DNA of 64,000 nt from Favolaschia claudopus. Lineage: Eukaryota > Basidiomycota > Agaricomycetes > Agaricales > Mycenaceae. Shown here in pieces: positions 24,396 to 35,168 of the stretch. The notes below the pieces were generated by a model. The model worked only from the letters and a program-made list of their open reading frames with translations, was not told the DNA's origin and did no database searches. The translations under genes and the position numbers were made by a program. The number at the start of each line of letters is the position of its first letter. Position 1 is the first letter of the stretch. The stretch is taken from contig JAWWNJ010000017.1 in NCBI GenBank assembly GCA_037176885.1, positions 186,001 through 250,000 on the forward strand. Direction: 5' to 3'.

Positions 24396-26519
24396 GCTGC
24401 TGGTCAATCAACGGAGTCTGGCACTAGCGGTGAAGGCGCACATGCGGGTTCCTCTGAAGGAGTGTCTTTGTCCGATGGTTCAGTTTTTCGTAGCGTCCGT
24501 TCGACGTTGCCTGTCGAGTCTGATAATGTCGCTATTCAAGCAGGGCCTAATCCGGCTGTTCAAGACCCCTCATCTCCCCATGCCTTGATGTCGTCTGTCG
24601 CTGCTGATTACACGCTGAATTCGGAGCAACGACGCGCGTTTAATATCGTGGCCGAGCACTCCTTGGATCGTTTGGCTGACCCTCTTAGGATGTATATTGG
24701 TGGACCAGGGGGTACTGGGAAGTCCAGAGTTATTGACGCTTTGAAACAGTTCTTTGAAGCTAGGGGCGAGGCGCGCCGGTTTCGTTTGTCTTCGTATACT
24801 GGAGTTGCTGCTCGTAATATCAGTGGGATGACGCTCCATGCTGCTTTGGGTATGAATCACCAATCTGGTAAAGGCCGTTCTGGCAAAGGTTTGCGCGATC
24901 TCGTAGCCATGTGGGAGGGAGTCGATTACCTGTTCGTTGATGAGGTTTCCATGATCGGGTGTGTGTTATTATATGAGATCAGCAACGCTTTGTGTGATGC
25001 CAAAGGCGACGCAGACTCTGCCTTTGGAGGTCTCAATGTAATTTTCGCTGGTGACTTTTATCAGCTTCCTCCTGTCGGGCAAACCAGGTTATATTCTCAC
25101 GTTACTCGTGTCGCGAAGCAGGGAAAGCGTAAGAGGACAGGGATATTGTCTGCCTCTGCCTCAACGAATAACGGTCAAAAGGAAATATGCGGAAAGTTGT
25201 TATGGCTGAGTGTCAAGACGGTTGTGCTGTTATCAGAGATTTGTCGTCAAACAGGTCCTGAAAATGAGCGATTTCTGGAGCTCTTAGGCCGACTGAGATA
25301 TGGACGCTGTACGAACGATGATTATGAGTTGCTGAACAGTCGTGTGTTGGCGAACAATGAGTTCGATTGGCACGTCCTACCTTGGTCTGGTACGCCTTTG
25401 ATAGTCAATGAGAACGAGATGAAAGATCACTTGAACGTTAGAGCGACTTATGATTATGCTCGCCGGTCTGGAAAGGCTTTACATTGGTATTACGCGGAGG
25501 ATAGAATCGCGCGGGACCCTGTTGGGACCGGACCATTGTCTGATCGGTTGATGGCTTTGGATAGTGGTAAGACCAACCAACGCCTGGGTAAAGTTCCCCT
25601 TGTCATCGGCATGCCTGTCGTCATAACCCAGAACTACGACGTCCCTGGTGGGGTGGTGAACGGGGCGTCGGGCATTCTCAAGAGAGTGCGCTATTACCTT
25701 GATTCCGCGGGAAACCGCCATGCGGTTTCTTGTGTTGTCGAGTGTCCAGACACTACCACTGGCATCATTCCCCAACTTCCCGATCACCATGTCGTCGCAC
25801 TCGAGGACTCCACCAGTTTCACCATTACCCATCCTTATTCTCAGAAGCGGTGCGGCGTCCGTCGCACACAGATCCCATTGCAGCCCGGATTCGCTATGAC
25901 TGCCTACAAATCCCAGGGCAAAACGCTGTCGACTACCGTTATAAACCTCGCCGACTGTCGAGGTACCGAGTCACCTTATGTCATGGTGTCTCGTGCGACC
26001 TCTATCGAGGGGGTCGCTATAGCAGTTCCTTTTCCTAAGGAGAAGATTTGTTGTCGGTCTTCCGAGGATGTCCGTCGAGAGGGCGCTCGCTTGGAGTATC
26101 TGGCTTTGCAAACAATCGTCGATCATGGCACCCCCCAGGAGGCGGAAGAGGCGCGTTCTACAATCGCTGCTCGATTTCCTGGTGTGCGCGACGAGCGTGA
26201 AGACTTCGACTCAGAGGGCGACGTATTTTCTGCAAATCCGCTACAACGCCTAGAACGTCTCGAAGCTTCTAATCTGCTCATAACGGATCCACCGTTACCC
26301 GTCAGGCGTCGCAGAGTCCCCCTAGATCTGCCGCTTACCGTCGAATCTACGTCCCCACGCTCTGTCCCCCGCAGGCGTCGCGTGGAATTGGACGCGCCCC
26401 GCGTGCTTCAGGAGCCTCCACCTTCAACTTCTAGGCCAACTGCTTTCGAGCTACTTGACACTGTGGATGCCGCATCTCAGCAGCGGGTTCGGAAGCGTCG
26501 GCGTCTCGATATAACCTGA
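24396..26519 (+). CDS. Helitron PIF1-type helicase part of RepHel (separated from Rep)
   Basis: This frame continues the Rep frame after the MITE and runs to a stop at 26517-26519. It carries a full superfamily 1B helicase. The Walker A motif is GGPGGTGKS near base 24710, followed by YTGVAARNISGMTLH. Walker B is VDYLFVDEVSMIG, and the next motifs are VIFAGDFYQLPPVG and YKSQGKTLSTTVI, ending with VMVSRATS. In intact Helitrons it is the C-terminal half of RepHel and unwinds DNA behind the Rep nick. The C-terminal tail has repeated RRRRVPLDLP-like basic segments. If translated alone it would need an internal ATG; the first in-frame one is at about 24588 (MSSVAADYTLN), still ahead of Walker A. 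Confidence 0.87.
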   Translation, partial: AAGQSTESGTSGEGAHAGSSEGVSLSDGSVFRSVRSTLPVESDNVAIQAGPNPAVQDPSSPHALMSSVAADYTLNSEQRRAFNIVAEHSLDRLADPLRMYIGGPGGTGKSRVIDALKQFFEARGEARRFRLSSYTGVAARNISGMTLHAALGMNHQSGKGRSGKGLRDLVAMWEGVDYLFVDEVSMIGCVLLYEISNALCDAKGDADSAFGGLNVIFAGDFYQLPPVGQTRLYSHVTRVAKQGKRKRTGILSASASTNNGQKEICGKLLWLSVKTVVLLSEICRQTGPENERFLELLGRLRYGRCTNDDYELLNSRVLANNEFDWHVLPWSGTPLIVNENEMKDHLNVRATYDYARRSGKALHWYYAEDRIARDPVGTGPLSDRLMALDSGKTNQRLGKVPLVIGMPVVITQNYDVPGGVVNGASGILKRVRYYLDSAGNRHAVSCVVECPDTTTGIIPQLPDHHVVALEDSTSFTITHPYSQKRCGVRRTQIPLQPGFAMTAYKSQGKTLSTTVINLADCRGTESPYVMVSRATSIEGVAIAVPFPKEKICCRSSEDVRREGARLEYLALQTIVDHGTPQEAEEARSTIAARFPGVRDEREDFDSEGDVFSANPLQRLERLEASNLLITDPPLPVRRRRVPLDLPLTVESTSPRSVPRRRRVELDAPRVLQEPPPSTSRPTAFELLDTVDAASQQRVRKRRRLDIT

Positions 26520-27093
26520 ACAGGTGCGGAATAGACGCGTTGTTCAGAAACTGTGGCCGCTTACACGTCGTTCATTCACCAGTTCTTCCATTGAGGGACG
26601 ATGCTAGTGGAGAGTTGTCGAATCTTCGTTGGGACTGGGGATCCGGGGTAAGTTACTAAAGCCCGTATCGACTATCTGGACGTGTCTAACTTATCATTCT
26701 TCTCTGGTCAGAATCTGTTCATATTGAAGCTATGTTATCGCTGGGATCGGTGTGTTACAAAGTTTCGGTTGTACCTCCAGACCAGCACTGAGGATGTTGA
26801 TACGAATGAAAGTCGGGTTAGGCTTAAGGTGACAGGGAGAGGAGGCAGGCGATGATCTTTACGTAATTTGGGCTTACTTGCTTATGTCAAGAACTTTCCG
26901 GACATTGATCCGAGAATTGATCCTATATCATCCGTTTCATCTGTACTTTCCAGACAATCCTATTTTGTTTCGGCATCTGTGAAGTGCTCAGTGTTAGAGA
27001 AATGGATAGAAATTAAGCGAGCGATTTACGAAGACGTACGTGTGTTATCGGGGACTTAAAACGCCCTCTCGACCGATCCACTGAACTGTCCGA
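26520..27093. other. Spacer downstream of the Helitron helicase
   Basis: 574 bp between the helicase stop and the convergent F-box-like gene. Only short frames occur. It may be the 3' UTR of RepHel. No hairpin with a CTRR end could be identified. Confidence 0.4.
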
Positions 27094-28641
27094 CTAATTG
27101 CATACGACCTCGTATCGTTTACCCAAATACTCCAATCCAAGCGTTGCCAAAAATGTCGCCTCCTCCCGCTCCAAATCCAGTAAAATGACCAGAGTCATTT
27201 TTCCTTGTGGCAACTTGCCGAATTGAATACGTTCCGCCACCCACACTTTTACCACGCGAATGGAAAATCCGGTTTGGGAGGTGATATGCGCTTGCGCGTA
27301 GATGTCGGCCACATGCTCTCGTTTCAGCGGGTACGGGAAGCCTGAAACCACTACGCAGGTGCCCCTCGAGAATGGCATGAAACAGGCACAGTTAATGTCG
27401 GGGCAATTGCGCGGGCGACACAGGTCCTCTAGCTCCGAGCATCTCGACCTCGTATACGTATTCAGGCGCTTTTGTGGGTCTCCTCGTATGCCGATAGCTT
27501 CGAACCTGTTGTTTTCGTTCATCATATACTGATAGAACAGTCTTCTTGCCAGGACCTGTAACAGCGGTGCACGGGGCTCCGTGTCGGACGCTGTAAGCCG
27601 CTGTAGATAGGGGCATTTTTTGAGGATATCGAGGAGTACTGCATTCGTAATGGGGTTGTTGGGCAAAACTAGTGTGGTCAGTCGGCTGGCCAAACCCGCA
27701 AGGTCGGATATTATGAGCACATCTGCAGGCACGGTGCTGTCTAGTATCTCCAACAGGTGCAGGCACGGTGCGAATACGGGAGGAAGAAAGCGCACGGTCC
27801 ATACCGTCAGCCGTCGAAGTGAAGGTAGCGTTATGACCGGTGACGATTCGACGATGCGTTTCTTGTCCCAAAGGAGTTCAGAGAGATTGGTGCAGGTCGA
27901 AAAGAATTGGGACCAGTTCAGGTCCAGTGGGTCGTCATCCGTATTAATGTGCAGATACCGAAGGCAAGCGGAAGGAATGAACGCGACGTGTGTTTCAGTT
28001 ATGCAACGAGCGATTTGTAGATTGTTGGAAGTCAGGATAACGCGTTCATGGCCTCTCCAGCAAGCCCGGGGATGGTCGTAGCGATGGTCGCTATAGATTC
28101 TCTTCGTGATGTCCGCTATTTTCAAGTTTACTGCCCCTGCTAGAACAGCTCCACCCGCTAATGTTTCCAGGCATACGCTCTCCATTCTGCATGCATCTGC
28201 CCCGTTGAGGAAAAGGGAACTCCATCGGCCGGAGACTTGCACCAACGCGTTCCAGATGCACCACGGCGCATTCAGGTGTGATTGGACGACAGGTAAGTCG
28301 AAATATATATGCAGAGGTCGCCCTCCGGATTTGCGGATGTGTTGGTTGATAGACGATTTAGATGTATCTAGAGGAAACGGTCGCGAGTCGTTGGCGGTTT
28401 CGAGCATGATACAGGACCATAGTGTTGGAACCTTGTCCACAATCTTTGCAAAATCCGAGCATGTGTGTTGTAAGCGATCTCGAAGCAGTTCGTTCTCGTA
28501 TACGTCCTCTTTCGTCCACACAGGGTGGAGGGCCATTGTAAAGATTGCGGCGATTGTTTCGTCTGGCACTTCAATAGCTTCAGCCGTGCTTGTTGTGCGT
28601 TAGTTAGATGCTGACTCACTGCTCAAAACCTTGGACGGCAT
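27094..28641 (-). CDS. F-box-like/LRR-type protein (paralogue 1)
   Basis: Two exons on the minus strand: 28620..28641 (22 nt) and 27094..28568, about 498 aa. The start is MPSKVLS, then MPDETIAAIFTMAL, a degenerate F-box start (consensus LPxExxxxIF), followed by RLQHTCSDFAKIVDKVPTLW. The remainder has leucine-rich irregular repeats such as LPSLRRLTVWTVRFLP. Near the C-terminus is a Cys cluster, CRPRNCPDINCACF. F-box proteins with LRR-like tails usually recruit substrates to SCF ubiquitin ligases. The gene at 35169..36764 is a clear paralogue with the same short first exon and similar C-terminus. It lies close to, possibly within, the Helitron and may have been captured by it. The domain is inferred from pattern and the F-box is weak. 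Confidence 0.75.
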
Positions 28642-30329
28642 TTTTGCTTAGTTTCTTATTTAGCGAGGCAGATGAGGAAAAGTGGTCCGGCTCAGTGGCT
28701 CGGTGCAGCTTATGAGACGACGTCGAAAAGGGGTGCACAGCGACGAAGCATAAAAGAGCAGGATATGTACACAGTGTTTTCATTTTGGCGACATAGTCAA
28801 ATCAAGAGAAGCTGATCTCAGAAGAAGCGTCTGCGCTAAAAAGGAGGAAAACATGTCAGAAATGGTAGGAAGAATGCCATGCACTTTACCGGTCCGTAAT
28901 GCAAAACCTTATTGAGAATGAGATCTGGTAACCTGATTCTGCATATGTCGCAGCATTCAGTCCGCAATCGGGTAGGCTCAACAGATCGGTTTTCGTTTTA
29001 TCCGTATTGCAACACATTGTCGTTCGGATGACATCCCGTTCTGATACCAGCGATGACCTGGATCTTGGATAATGACTGAGGCGAGTGCGGTCATGCGGCG
29101 GAAGGACAGATTAAACCTCTCGAGTACATCATTCTTGGACTAGATAGCGTTTGTGAAGTTAAATGCCGGTCCTGTTCCATGATAAGTACGAGTGGGGAGG
29201 CGTGAGCCATGCTGTCGATAGAGAGAGAGAGATAGAGCTGGTCTGTGCGCGATTTCTACAGACGGGCCATGTACAGTTGAGCTAGCAAGAGACGGTCGAT
29301 TTGGCATGCATGTGTAGCGTATGTCTGTACTAATCGTTTGAAAGTGCTTCGTCGACGTCTCAGTCTCAGATCTCCTGAAAGCGAGCTTGTGGCCGGCGAG
29401 TCTTCGGTCTGGATCCGTCGTATCTGGGCAAAGGGTCGCTGTTTGCATCGAGTGCTTTCAGAGTTCATGGGGACGGTGATTGATTAAAGCTTGGAAGCGA
29501 CGGTTGTCACGTGACAGCATCCACCGGTTATGCGGCAGACATTCATCCGGTTATTACGCTCATGTGATCGTATCTGTCCTTTCTGCTAATTTCAATCGCG
29601 TAAGCTATGTTCGTGGGAACTGATGGGAGATTACGTATTCTTGAAGACTTTGGTGGAAATTTCCGGTCTGGACTCTGGAGCGATACTCGATTGTACGCCG
29701 CTGCTTGCCTTGAACTCGCAGGTTTTCAAACGGCAACGCGAGGACACACTCGGACGCGTATGTTTCCGCGTGGGACAACGAGTTGTCCGCCATATAACCC
29801 CGTGCATGCGCGCGTTGTCCTGCCCGTGGATCGTTCTGGATCTCTACATCGATTGCCTTTTTTTTCGGACAATGTTTTCCACTCAGGCTGGAGATCAACT
29901 TAAGTTTCGGATCTATTTCATGCTCCCCACCTCTGTACTTCCCGTCGCCGTACGTCCACACGCTCTTATGTGGAGTGGGATTCCATTGTGTGTTGTGACT
30001 CACTGGCGTTCAGCTCTGACTCATAAATTGCTTCACAGCCGTCCAGATCGAATCTATGTCAAAGCGATCATTGATGCTATAGTTGATACCCAATCGGATC
30101 TTGCTCGTGTGTTTTGGGTTGTAGGTCCTGATTCGTACCAAGGCTTGTTCATGTGTTCTTTTTCAGCATGGAGGACGTTCATTGGATGCTTTTCGGTTCC
30201 GCGATATTATCCGCTGTCGCGCCAGTGGGGTATAAAGAGCGCGTGTCTGTGTCGTCGTCCTTTGCTTCGTCTTATCCTTTCCACCTTGTTTTTGCTGTTG
30301 TCTGCACTGTTTGCTAGCCAAGTCTGTCA
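28642..30329. other. Intergenic stretch with promoter of the 30.3-kb gene
   Basis: About 1.7 kb without a convincing gene. A frame at 29623-30441 (plus) is open for 272 codons but has no domain features and overlaps a minus frame of 132 codons. GTCACGTGAC, an extended E-box, occurs at about 29507. The last 100 bases are the likely promoter of the next gene, with TATAAAG at 30231-30237. Confidence 0.4.
30231..30237 (+). promoter_or_regulatory. TATA box of the 30.3-kb gene
   Basis: TATAAAG lies 99 bp before the ATG at 30330, within pyrimidine-rich promoter-like sequence. Position and match support a TATA box; no experimental evidence. Confidence 0.45.
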
Positions 30330-32018
30330 ATGTTGTCTCATGCATCTGTTCCTGACGGCCCTCCTCCTACAAGTTAGTTTCGTGTTCCGAATACGCAGTT
30401 TTGGCCAGCAGATGCAGCTTACCTCTTGCGCTTGTTTCTAGTTTTCGAGCAACGCCTGACTTCCGGGTTATACGACGAGTTGGTGCAAAATCTGCAAGCC
30501 ATGGGGAAGTTGGCGCTGGGTAATGTCGATTGTCCTGACGACTTCGCTCGGCACCAGCCTCAGTACTCGAATAATATCGAATTCCGAGCGTCCTCTGGTT
30601 TCGAATTTCGGACCATGATCGTCGGCGAGGTTGCGGGTTCTACGCAGGGTACCGTTTTGCGAGCGACCGGTAACTATTTCACTGGAGATCCTGTAATTTT
30701 CTTCTCGGTGCGGATTTTGGAATCTTCTGACTGTGTTTTTTTCTTTTTCTTTTTACAGTTCCAGCCTATTGACGATTCCAAGAAATCTGTCAAGGATATA
30801 CTCGCGCTTGTTACCCCTACTTCTGCCTCGAATCGGCTGGCCAATTTTTTCCAAAACCAGACCGTTCCACTTCGCGATGCTATCGATCAAGAGATTGAGT
30901 TGGAGTCTCGCGCAGTGCCGTTCCAGGTCAGTTTATTTTTGTTCTAGTCCGCCGTGCACTTTGTTTGCCTGACGCTCGTTTTTTAGGAGTATGTTCTTCG
31001 TCCGTGGATGCGATCTCTGCAGGAGAATAGTGATCAGGATGACATTATCATGGTGCACATGGCTCCCAAATATGGCGTATGTATTTCCCTGCTTTGTGAT
31101 TGTGATGTTTATTCGAAGTCAGGTACCCGCGTCCGTTGGGTCTGCTGTTTCCACGCCTCGTCGCGGGAAGCGCAAGCTGGACGAAGTTGTCAGTCGCCCT
31201 GCCCTTACCCAACCTAGTGCCGTGACCTCTGTTGCGTCCGACTCTGAGGTGCCTAAACCAGATGGTTCGTGCCTTTGATCTGCGCGTCGGTGATATGCTT
31301 ATGATCTTCTTTGCAGCTTCTCAGATTCGAGTGGGGGCGTTTTATGATCCCCGGTTGCTTTGCGATTACGGCGGTGAATATTTCAGACAGGTCAAGGCGA
31401 GGCTGATTCAACTGGACGTGCGGGATGCTACGTCCAGAAGAGAAGGAGATCAAGAGGATCCTCTTGTGCCTCCGTGGGAGTTTTACGAGCGTCTTCGACC
31501 CGGTACCCTTGTTTTGGTGGATGCCTCGCTCCACGTTTTCGTTATGAACGACACGGATTCCAAGGGGGCAATTCGTCCTAAGAAGAGAAAGGTGTGTGAT
31601 ACATTTGCGCACGCCCTATTCAACTTCTCTCCGTTGACCTGTTCGTCCAGATATATCAAATCAACGCACATAGTATCAAGATTTTGGCGAACTCGGATTT
31701 TCCGGTAGAGGAACGCAAGATCTTGATTCCTCGTGGTTTCGAAGGAAATTCTGCTGCTGTGGCCTCGCCCCCGCCTCAAGAGTTCTCCTCTTTTTCTCTT
31801 AGGACGACTTCCACTTTCCGTCCAGCTCCGCCGACTTCTTCTCCTGCCGCTCCTTATTCAGGTAGGTTACTAGCTAGACGCATGGCACGTCGATTAATTG
31901 ACGCTCGGTTTTTACAGCTATTGAGGTCGATGAGGTGCCCGAATCCGATCAAAGCAAGAAGAAAGTCAGGAGCGGAGGTAAAAGAACGGCGTCAGCAGGA
32001 TCTGCTTTATCGGGGTAA
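30330..32018 (+). CDS. Eight-exon orphan protein beside the Helitron
   Basis: Eight exons keep frame throughout: 30330..30372, 30442..30707, 30759..30926, 30987..31076, 31123..31264, 31317..31591, 31651..31861 and 31918..32018, about 431 aa. The protein begins MLSHASVPDGPPPTIFEQRL. It has a moderately charged N-terminal region, then a basic patch (TPRRGKRKLDEV) like a nuclear localisation signal, then VGAFYDPRLLCDYGGEYF and RPGTLVLVDASLHVFVMN, and a Ser/Pro/Lys-rich tail. The segment with SLHVFVMNDTDSKG looks like beta structure. I do not recognise a family. A TATA box is at 30231. The consistent intron phases and absence of stops indicate a real gene. It could be cargo of the Helitron, since it ends about 95 bp before a hairpin. 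Confidence 0.72.
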
Positions 32019-32113
32019 ATGCTGCTTCATACTCGTACTTCATGTGGTTCAACCCATCGAGAACAATGTCGTATACATCCTCTTCTATTTATATGTACTT
32101 CTGGTCAACAAGC

Positions 32114-32129
32114 GCCGGTTAAAACCGGC
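32114..32129 (+). repeat. Short GC hairpin, possible Helitron 3' end or terminator
   Basis: A perfect 16-bp palindrome has 7-bp arms (GCCGGTT/AACCGGC) and a 2-nt loop, and is followed by ATTTTAG. Helitron 3' ends carry a short hairpin 10-12 nt before CTRR; no clear CTRR follows here. It could equally be a 3'-end signal of the 30.3-kb gene. Confidence 0.35.
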
Positions 32130-32567
32130 ATTTTAGCGCACTATTCGAGTCAGTGAAGCCAGCCACAGCAATGATATTAGTAGGGGGGTAGGCATAGGAA
32201 TTACTATACTACTAGGTCGCCCATTGAAGCCCGTGTTTCGCGTTGATGACAGGCCACCGCGATCGGGGAAAGCTGGTCGGATGGAGATGCACTAAACGAA
32301 GGGGGTGGATTTTGTACGACAAGTCTGACGGGAACGGAGTCGAAACGAGTTACAATTCAGTTAAATTCATTTCGAGTACAAAGATGGAGCGATGACTTCA
32401 GCACAATTAACTATCTGTGCAATGGAGGATTCACTGACTTCCAGGAACAGAATTAGTATTGGTCATTAGGATTTGAGACGTGGCTGTAAGCAAGTTGAGG
32501 CTCCGTTTCTATCAATGGATTCAGAAGAGGTGCAGTGGATGGCGATGGGAACGAACCTACCGGGTTT
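32130..32567. other. Intergenic spacer
   Basis: 438 bp between convergent genes; no gene, repeat or RNA seen. Confidence 0.4.
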
Positions 32568-34319
32568 TCATGGCGGTAGAAGCTCAATACCGCTCAAGCC
32601 GTCGGTTAGGATGAGCTTTTCTATAGCTAGCCGTGCCGCGTGAGGGAGGTTCCATTCGAACCCGAACACTGGAAGCTTCTCCCATTTGGTGATCAGCCTG
32701 TCCTCCCATTCCAATATAGTGCGCTCCGAATAGTTCGATACATGGTCCATCTCCTTTCGTTTGGACCTAAAACTGAGAAAGCCGAGATTGTTTTTGAAGC
32801 GAAGTCGAATCATGCGTGTCAAAGTGGGTACAGCGTCAATTTCGTCCAGGGCGCTTGGATGTCTCGTTGAATTACCGCCATCTGCCAGCCTCAAGAAGCG
32901 GAGGTGGGGAACGAGTGTCATGTCAGACAACTCCTGGAATAAGGAATTGTTCACGAGCTCTGGACAACAGAAGTCAAGCTCCAAACGCAGGAGAGACGGA
33001 CAGGCTCGAAGATGGGCGATCAAAATGGCAGAGGGGTAGGGAACCGGGAGCGCAAACTTCAAAGTTTGGAGGAGTGGACAACGCGGCAGGAACCGCGCGA
33101 GGTCTGTATGAAAGCGCTCGCTAGCTTCCGACACACGGAGAGTCTTGTAAGAGCTTCCGTAGAGGTGCAATTGAGTAAGATTAGGGCAGTTGACGGCTTC
33201 GAACGTCTCAATTCCCGGGACCCAATTCCAAGGGACGATGTATTCGAGACAGGTGAGTTCGTGGAATTCGACACGTCCAGTGTCGGGCATTTTAGGTAAG
33301 AACACCCCTCCCAGAGTCAGCTTGGTAAGCGAACTGAGACGGCGCAAATGAGAGCAGGGGATAATCCCATTCGCGCGAGCAGTGTTCAGCTCGGTATATA
33401 CAGTCAACGAAGACCATGGAACGTGGAGTCTGTGCTCAGGCTCAATCGTCTGAATCAACGCCAAAGTTGTTATTCCTCGCTCGATGTGAATTTCTGGTTG
33501 TAGATGGTTGTGGTCCATGCTGGCAAACCAGGTGGGCAAGCCGTTGGCGGAGGGATATTCCCCTATGAACCAATGAGCTCCAACAAGGTACAGCTCGCTG
33601 ATATCAGGGATCGCAGCAGACTCAGAGAAAAGCGATCGGGTGGCAATGCCGTTTGGGGAATAGATGTCGTGTACTGTCAAGCGCCGAATGCGCGGAATGG
33701 AAGGTTTAAGCAGTGGCTGTTGAAATACAGACTGCAGAAGATCGTGGTCCGATCGGGTGTCGTCGGCGGACATGATAATTTCGAGGATGTTCGATGCAGT
33801 GACATAGCTCAGCTGGGCCTTCCTTGCGGCTATAGGACCGCCATATTTACGCAGATCTACTGGGTTCCACAAAGCGGCTGCTGGGGAAGCAGTCAGCAAT
33901 GTTCTCCATTTCTTACAAACCTGCGTCAAAGTGCGCAGAGTGTCCTCGGGCCAACCAATGCGACGGTCGCAGGCCAATCCGAAGATCTCATTCCATAGCT
34001 CGTCAGGGACACGACCAATGGAACTTAAGGCATGCGATGTCCCCAGTACTATGTGCTTAGCGCACGCCTGCCTGAATATCGCAAGTTCCAATTTCTTCCG
34101 CAACTTGTGGACCATTTGATCATAACCGGATACTAGAACCTCCGCCCCAGGGAGCCAGTCGGAAATGAGAATCTCGTCGGCGGATAGATTGGAGTTTAGC
34201 GATCCAGATGGTTGACGTCTGCGAAGCGATCCAGGTCCATCGTAATTGACGTCCTGCGGTATAGATGATACTTCGACGGCTGGCGCCGTCATCGGATATT
34301 CGAAGCATGGAGATTGCAT
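32568..34319 (-). CDS. F-box protein with LRR-like tail
   Basis: A single long frame encodes about 583 aa from the ATG at 34319 (MQSPCFEYPMTAP). The frame is open 23 codons further upstream, but the sequence TTTTTCTTAG just before this ATG looks like an intron acceptor, so a 5' exon may exist. A helical region with VHKLRKKLELAIFRQ precedes the F-box, RVPDELWNEIFGLACDRRIG, with LTQVCKKWRTLLTASP and LW following. That is the standard agaricomycete F-box layout. About 400 residues of irregular leucine-rich sequence follow (LRRLSSLTKLTLGGVF, CPLLQTLKFALP, CPSLLRLELDF). It probably acts as an SCF substrate receptor. The substrate is unknown. Confidence 0.88.
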   Translation of the reverse strand: MQSPCFEYPMTAPAVEVSSIPQDVNYDGPGSLRRRQPSGSLNSNLSADEILISDWLPGAEVLVSGYDQMVHKLRKKLELAIFRQACAKHIVLGTSHALSSIGRVPDELWNEIFGLACDRRIGWPEDTLRTLTQVCKKWRTLLTASPAAALWNPVDLRKYGGPIAARKAQLSYVTASNILEIIMSADDTRSDHDLLQSVFQQPLLKPSIPRIRRLTVHDIYSPNGIATRSLFSESAAIPDISELYLVGAHWFIGEYPSANGLPTWFASMDHNHLQPEIHIERGITTLALIQTIEPEHRLHVPWSSLTVYTELNTARANGIIPCSHLRRLSSLTKLTLGGVFLPKMPDTGRVEFHELTCLEYIVPWNWVPGIETFEAVNCPNLTQLHLYGSSYKTLRVSEASERFHTDLARFLPRCPLLQTLKFALPVPYPSAILIAHLRACPSLLRLELDFCCPELVNNSLFQELSDMTLVPHLRFLRLADGGNSTRHPSALDEIDAVPTLTRMIRLRFKNNLGFLSFRSKRKEMDHVSNYSERTILEWEDRLITKWEKLPVFGFEWNLPHAARLAIEKLILTDGLSGIELLPP

Positions 34320-35168
34320 GTCGCGCCTAAGAAAAATGTAAAACACATTGAAAACCGAAGGGAAAGCACAGAAGGGCGCACAGTACAAGGTCCCAATTTG
34401 CCTGGCGATCCTCAGCGGACAACGACCACTCTCTAAAAAGCAAAGTTAGCTGGTTAGGGACTCATTCGCGCCGACCGTTTACGGAAGGGTTCCCGTCAGT
34501 TCCTCGCCATCGGGTTCAGATGGTGACATCGAAGAGCGGCCGCTGCGAAACGAGTAACTGATCATGTATCGGTGACGAGAAGGATGAGGTTTTACGATGG
34601 TTCCGAGGTTTCCTCCTCTCGCTCCGTCCAGGTGTTGGACTGGAAGTTCAGCGGCGCCATTGTTTTGTTGTACGCGTAAGTGTGCACCGGGAGAGATGTA
34701 AGATGTGAAGAAACTCTGACTGTCAATGCAAATCAATGGTCATTCTTAAATCTTGGCTCTAAGAACGCGCAATAACCGCCAGAGTTTAGGAGACTGTAAT
34801 GGAATTAACAACGAAGGCGTTCGAGCATGATGGACTGCCAGCAACAGAAGTCGAGTCACTAGAAGCAGCACAATGGTACTGCCACGCGCAGCCATTGAAT
34901 CTCAACCTTCTTCTTGTTCTCGAAATATTTTTTGCTTCCAAGATCAGAGCGGTCACGACGATGCAGCAAGCTGTGCTATATGTATGTACTTGTTTTATTT
35001 GACGCGCCGCTTATACGCGTGATCCTTACATAATCCCGCTTGATCCGTGCTCGTGGAGTTGTTGCGCCTGATTTCGCAAGTAAACATATCAGATATTTGG
35101 CGCGACGCGTACCAGTCCGACATGTATTCAAAGGCGAGCAAAAGACAAAGTGTGATACTTAATGCTAT
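34320..35168. other. Intergenic spacer
   Basis: About 850 bp upstream of the 32.6-kb F-box gene and downstream of the 35.2-kb one. Frames are below 90 codons and unsupported. A leader exon or promoter of the 32.6-kb gene may lie in 34320-34500. Confidence 0.4.

Larger units (their letters stand above)
18552..26519 (+). mobile_element. Helitron, coding core (split by a MITE)
   Basis: The Rep/helicase gene of an autonomous Helitron fills this span. It carries the HUH nuclease motif, the two-tyrosine motif and a PIF1-type helicase, the three hallmarks of RepHel. The coordinates give the coding core only; the real ends are outside it. A 16-bp palindrome at 32114..32129 might belong to a 3' end, in which case the genes at 27.1-28.6 kb and 30.3-32.0 kb would be carried inside. 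No terminal CTRR was identified with confidence. Third codon positions are markedly T-rich compared with the xylulokinase gene next door. Confidence 0.88.

Noticed and set aside
29623..30441. 272-codon plus-strand frame before the 30.3-kb gene
   Set aside because: No domain features, overlaps a minus frame, and includes the promoter and first exon of the next gene in another frame.
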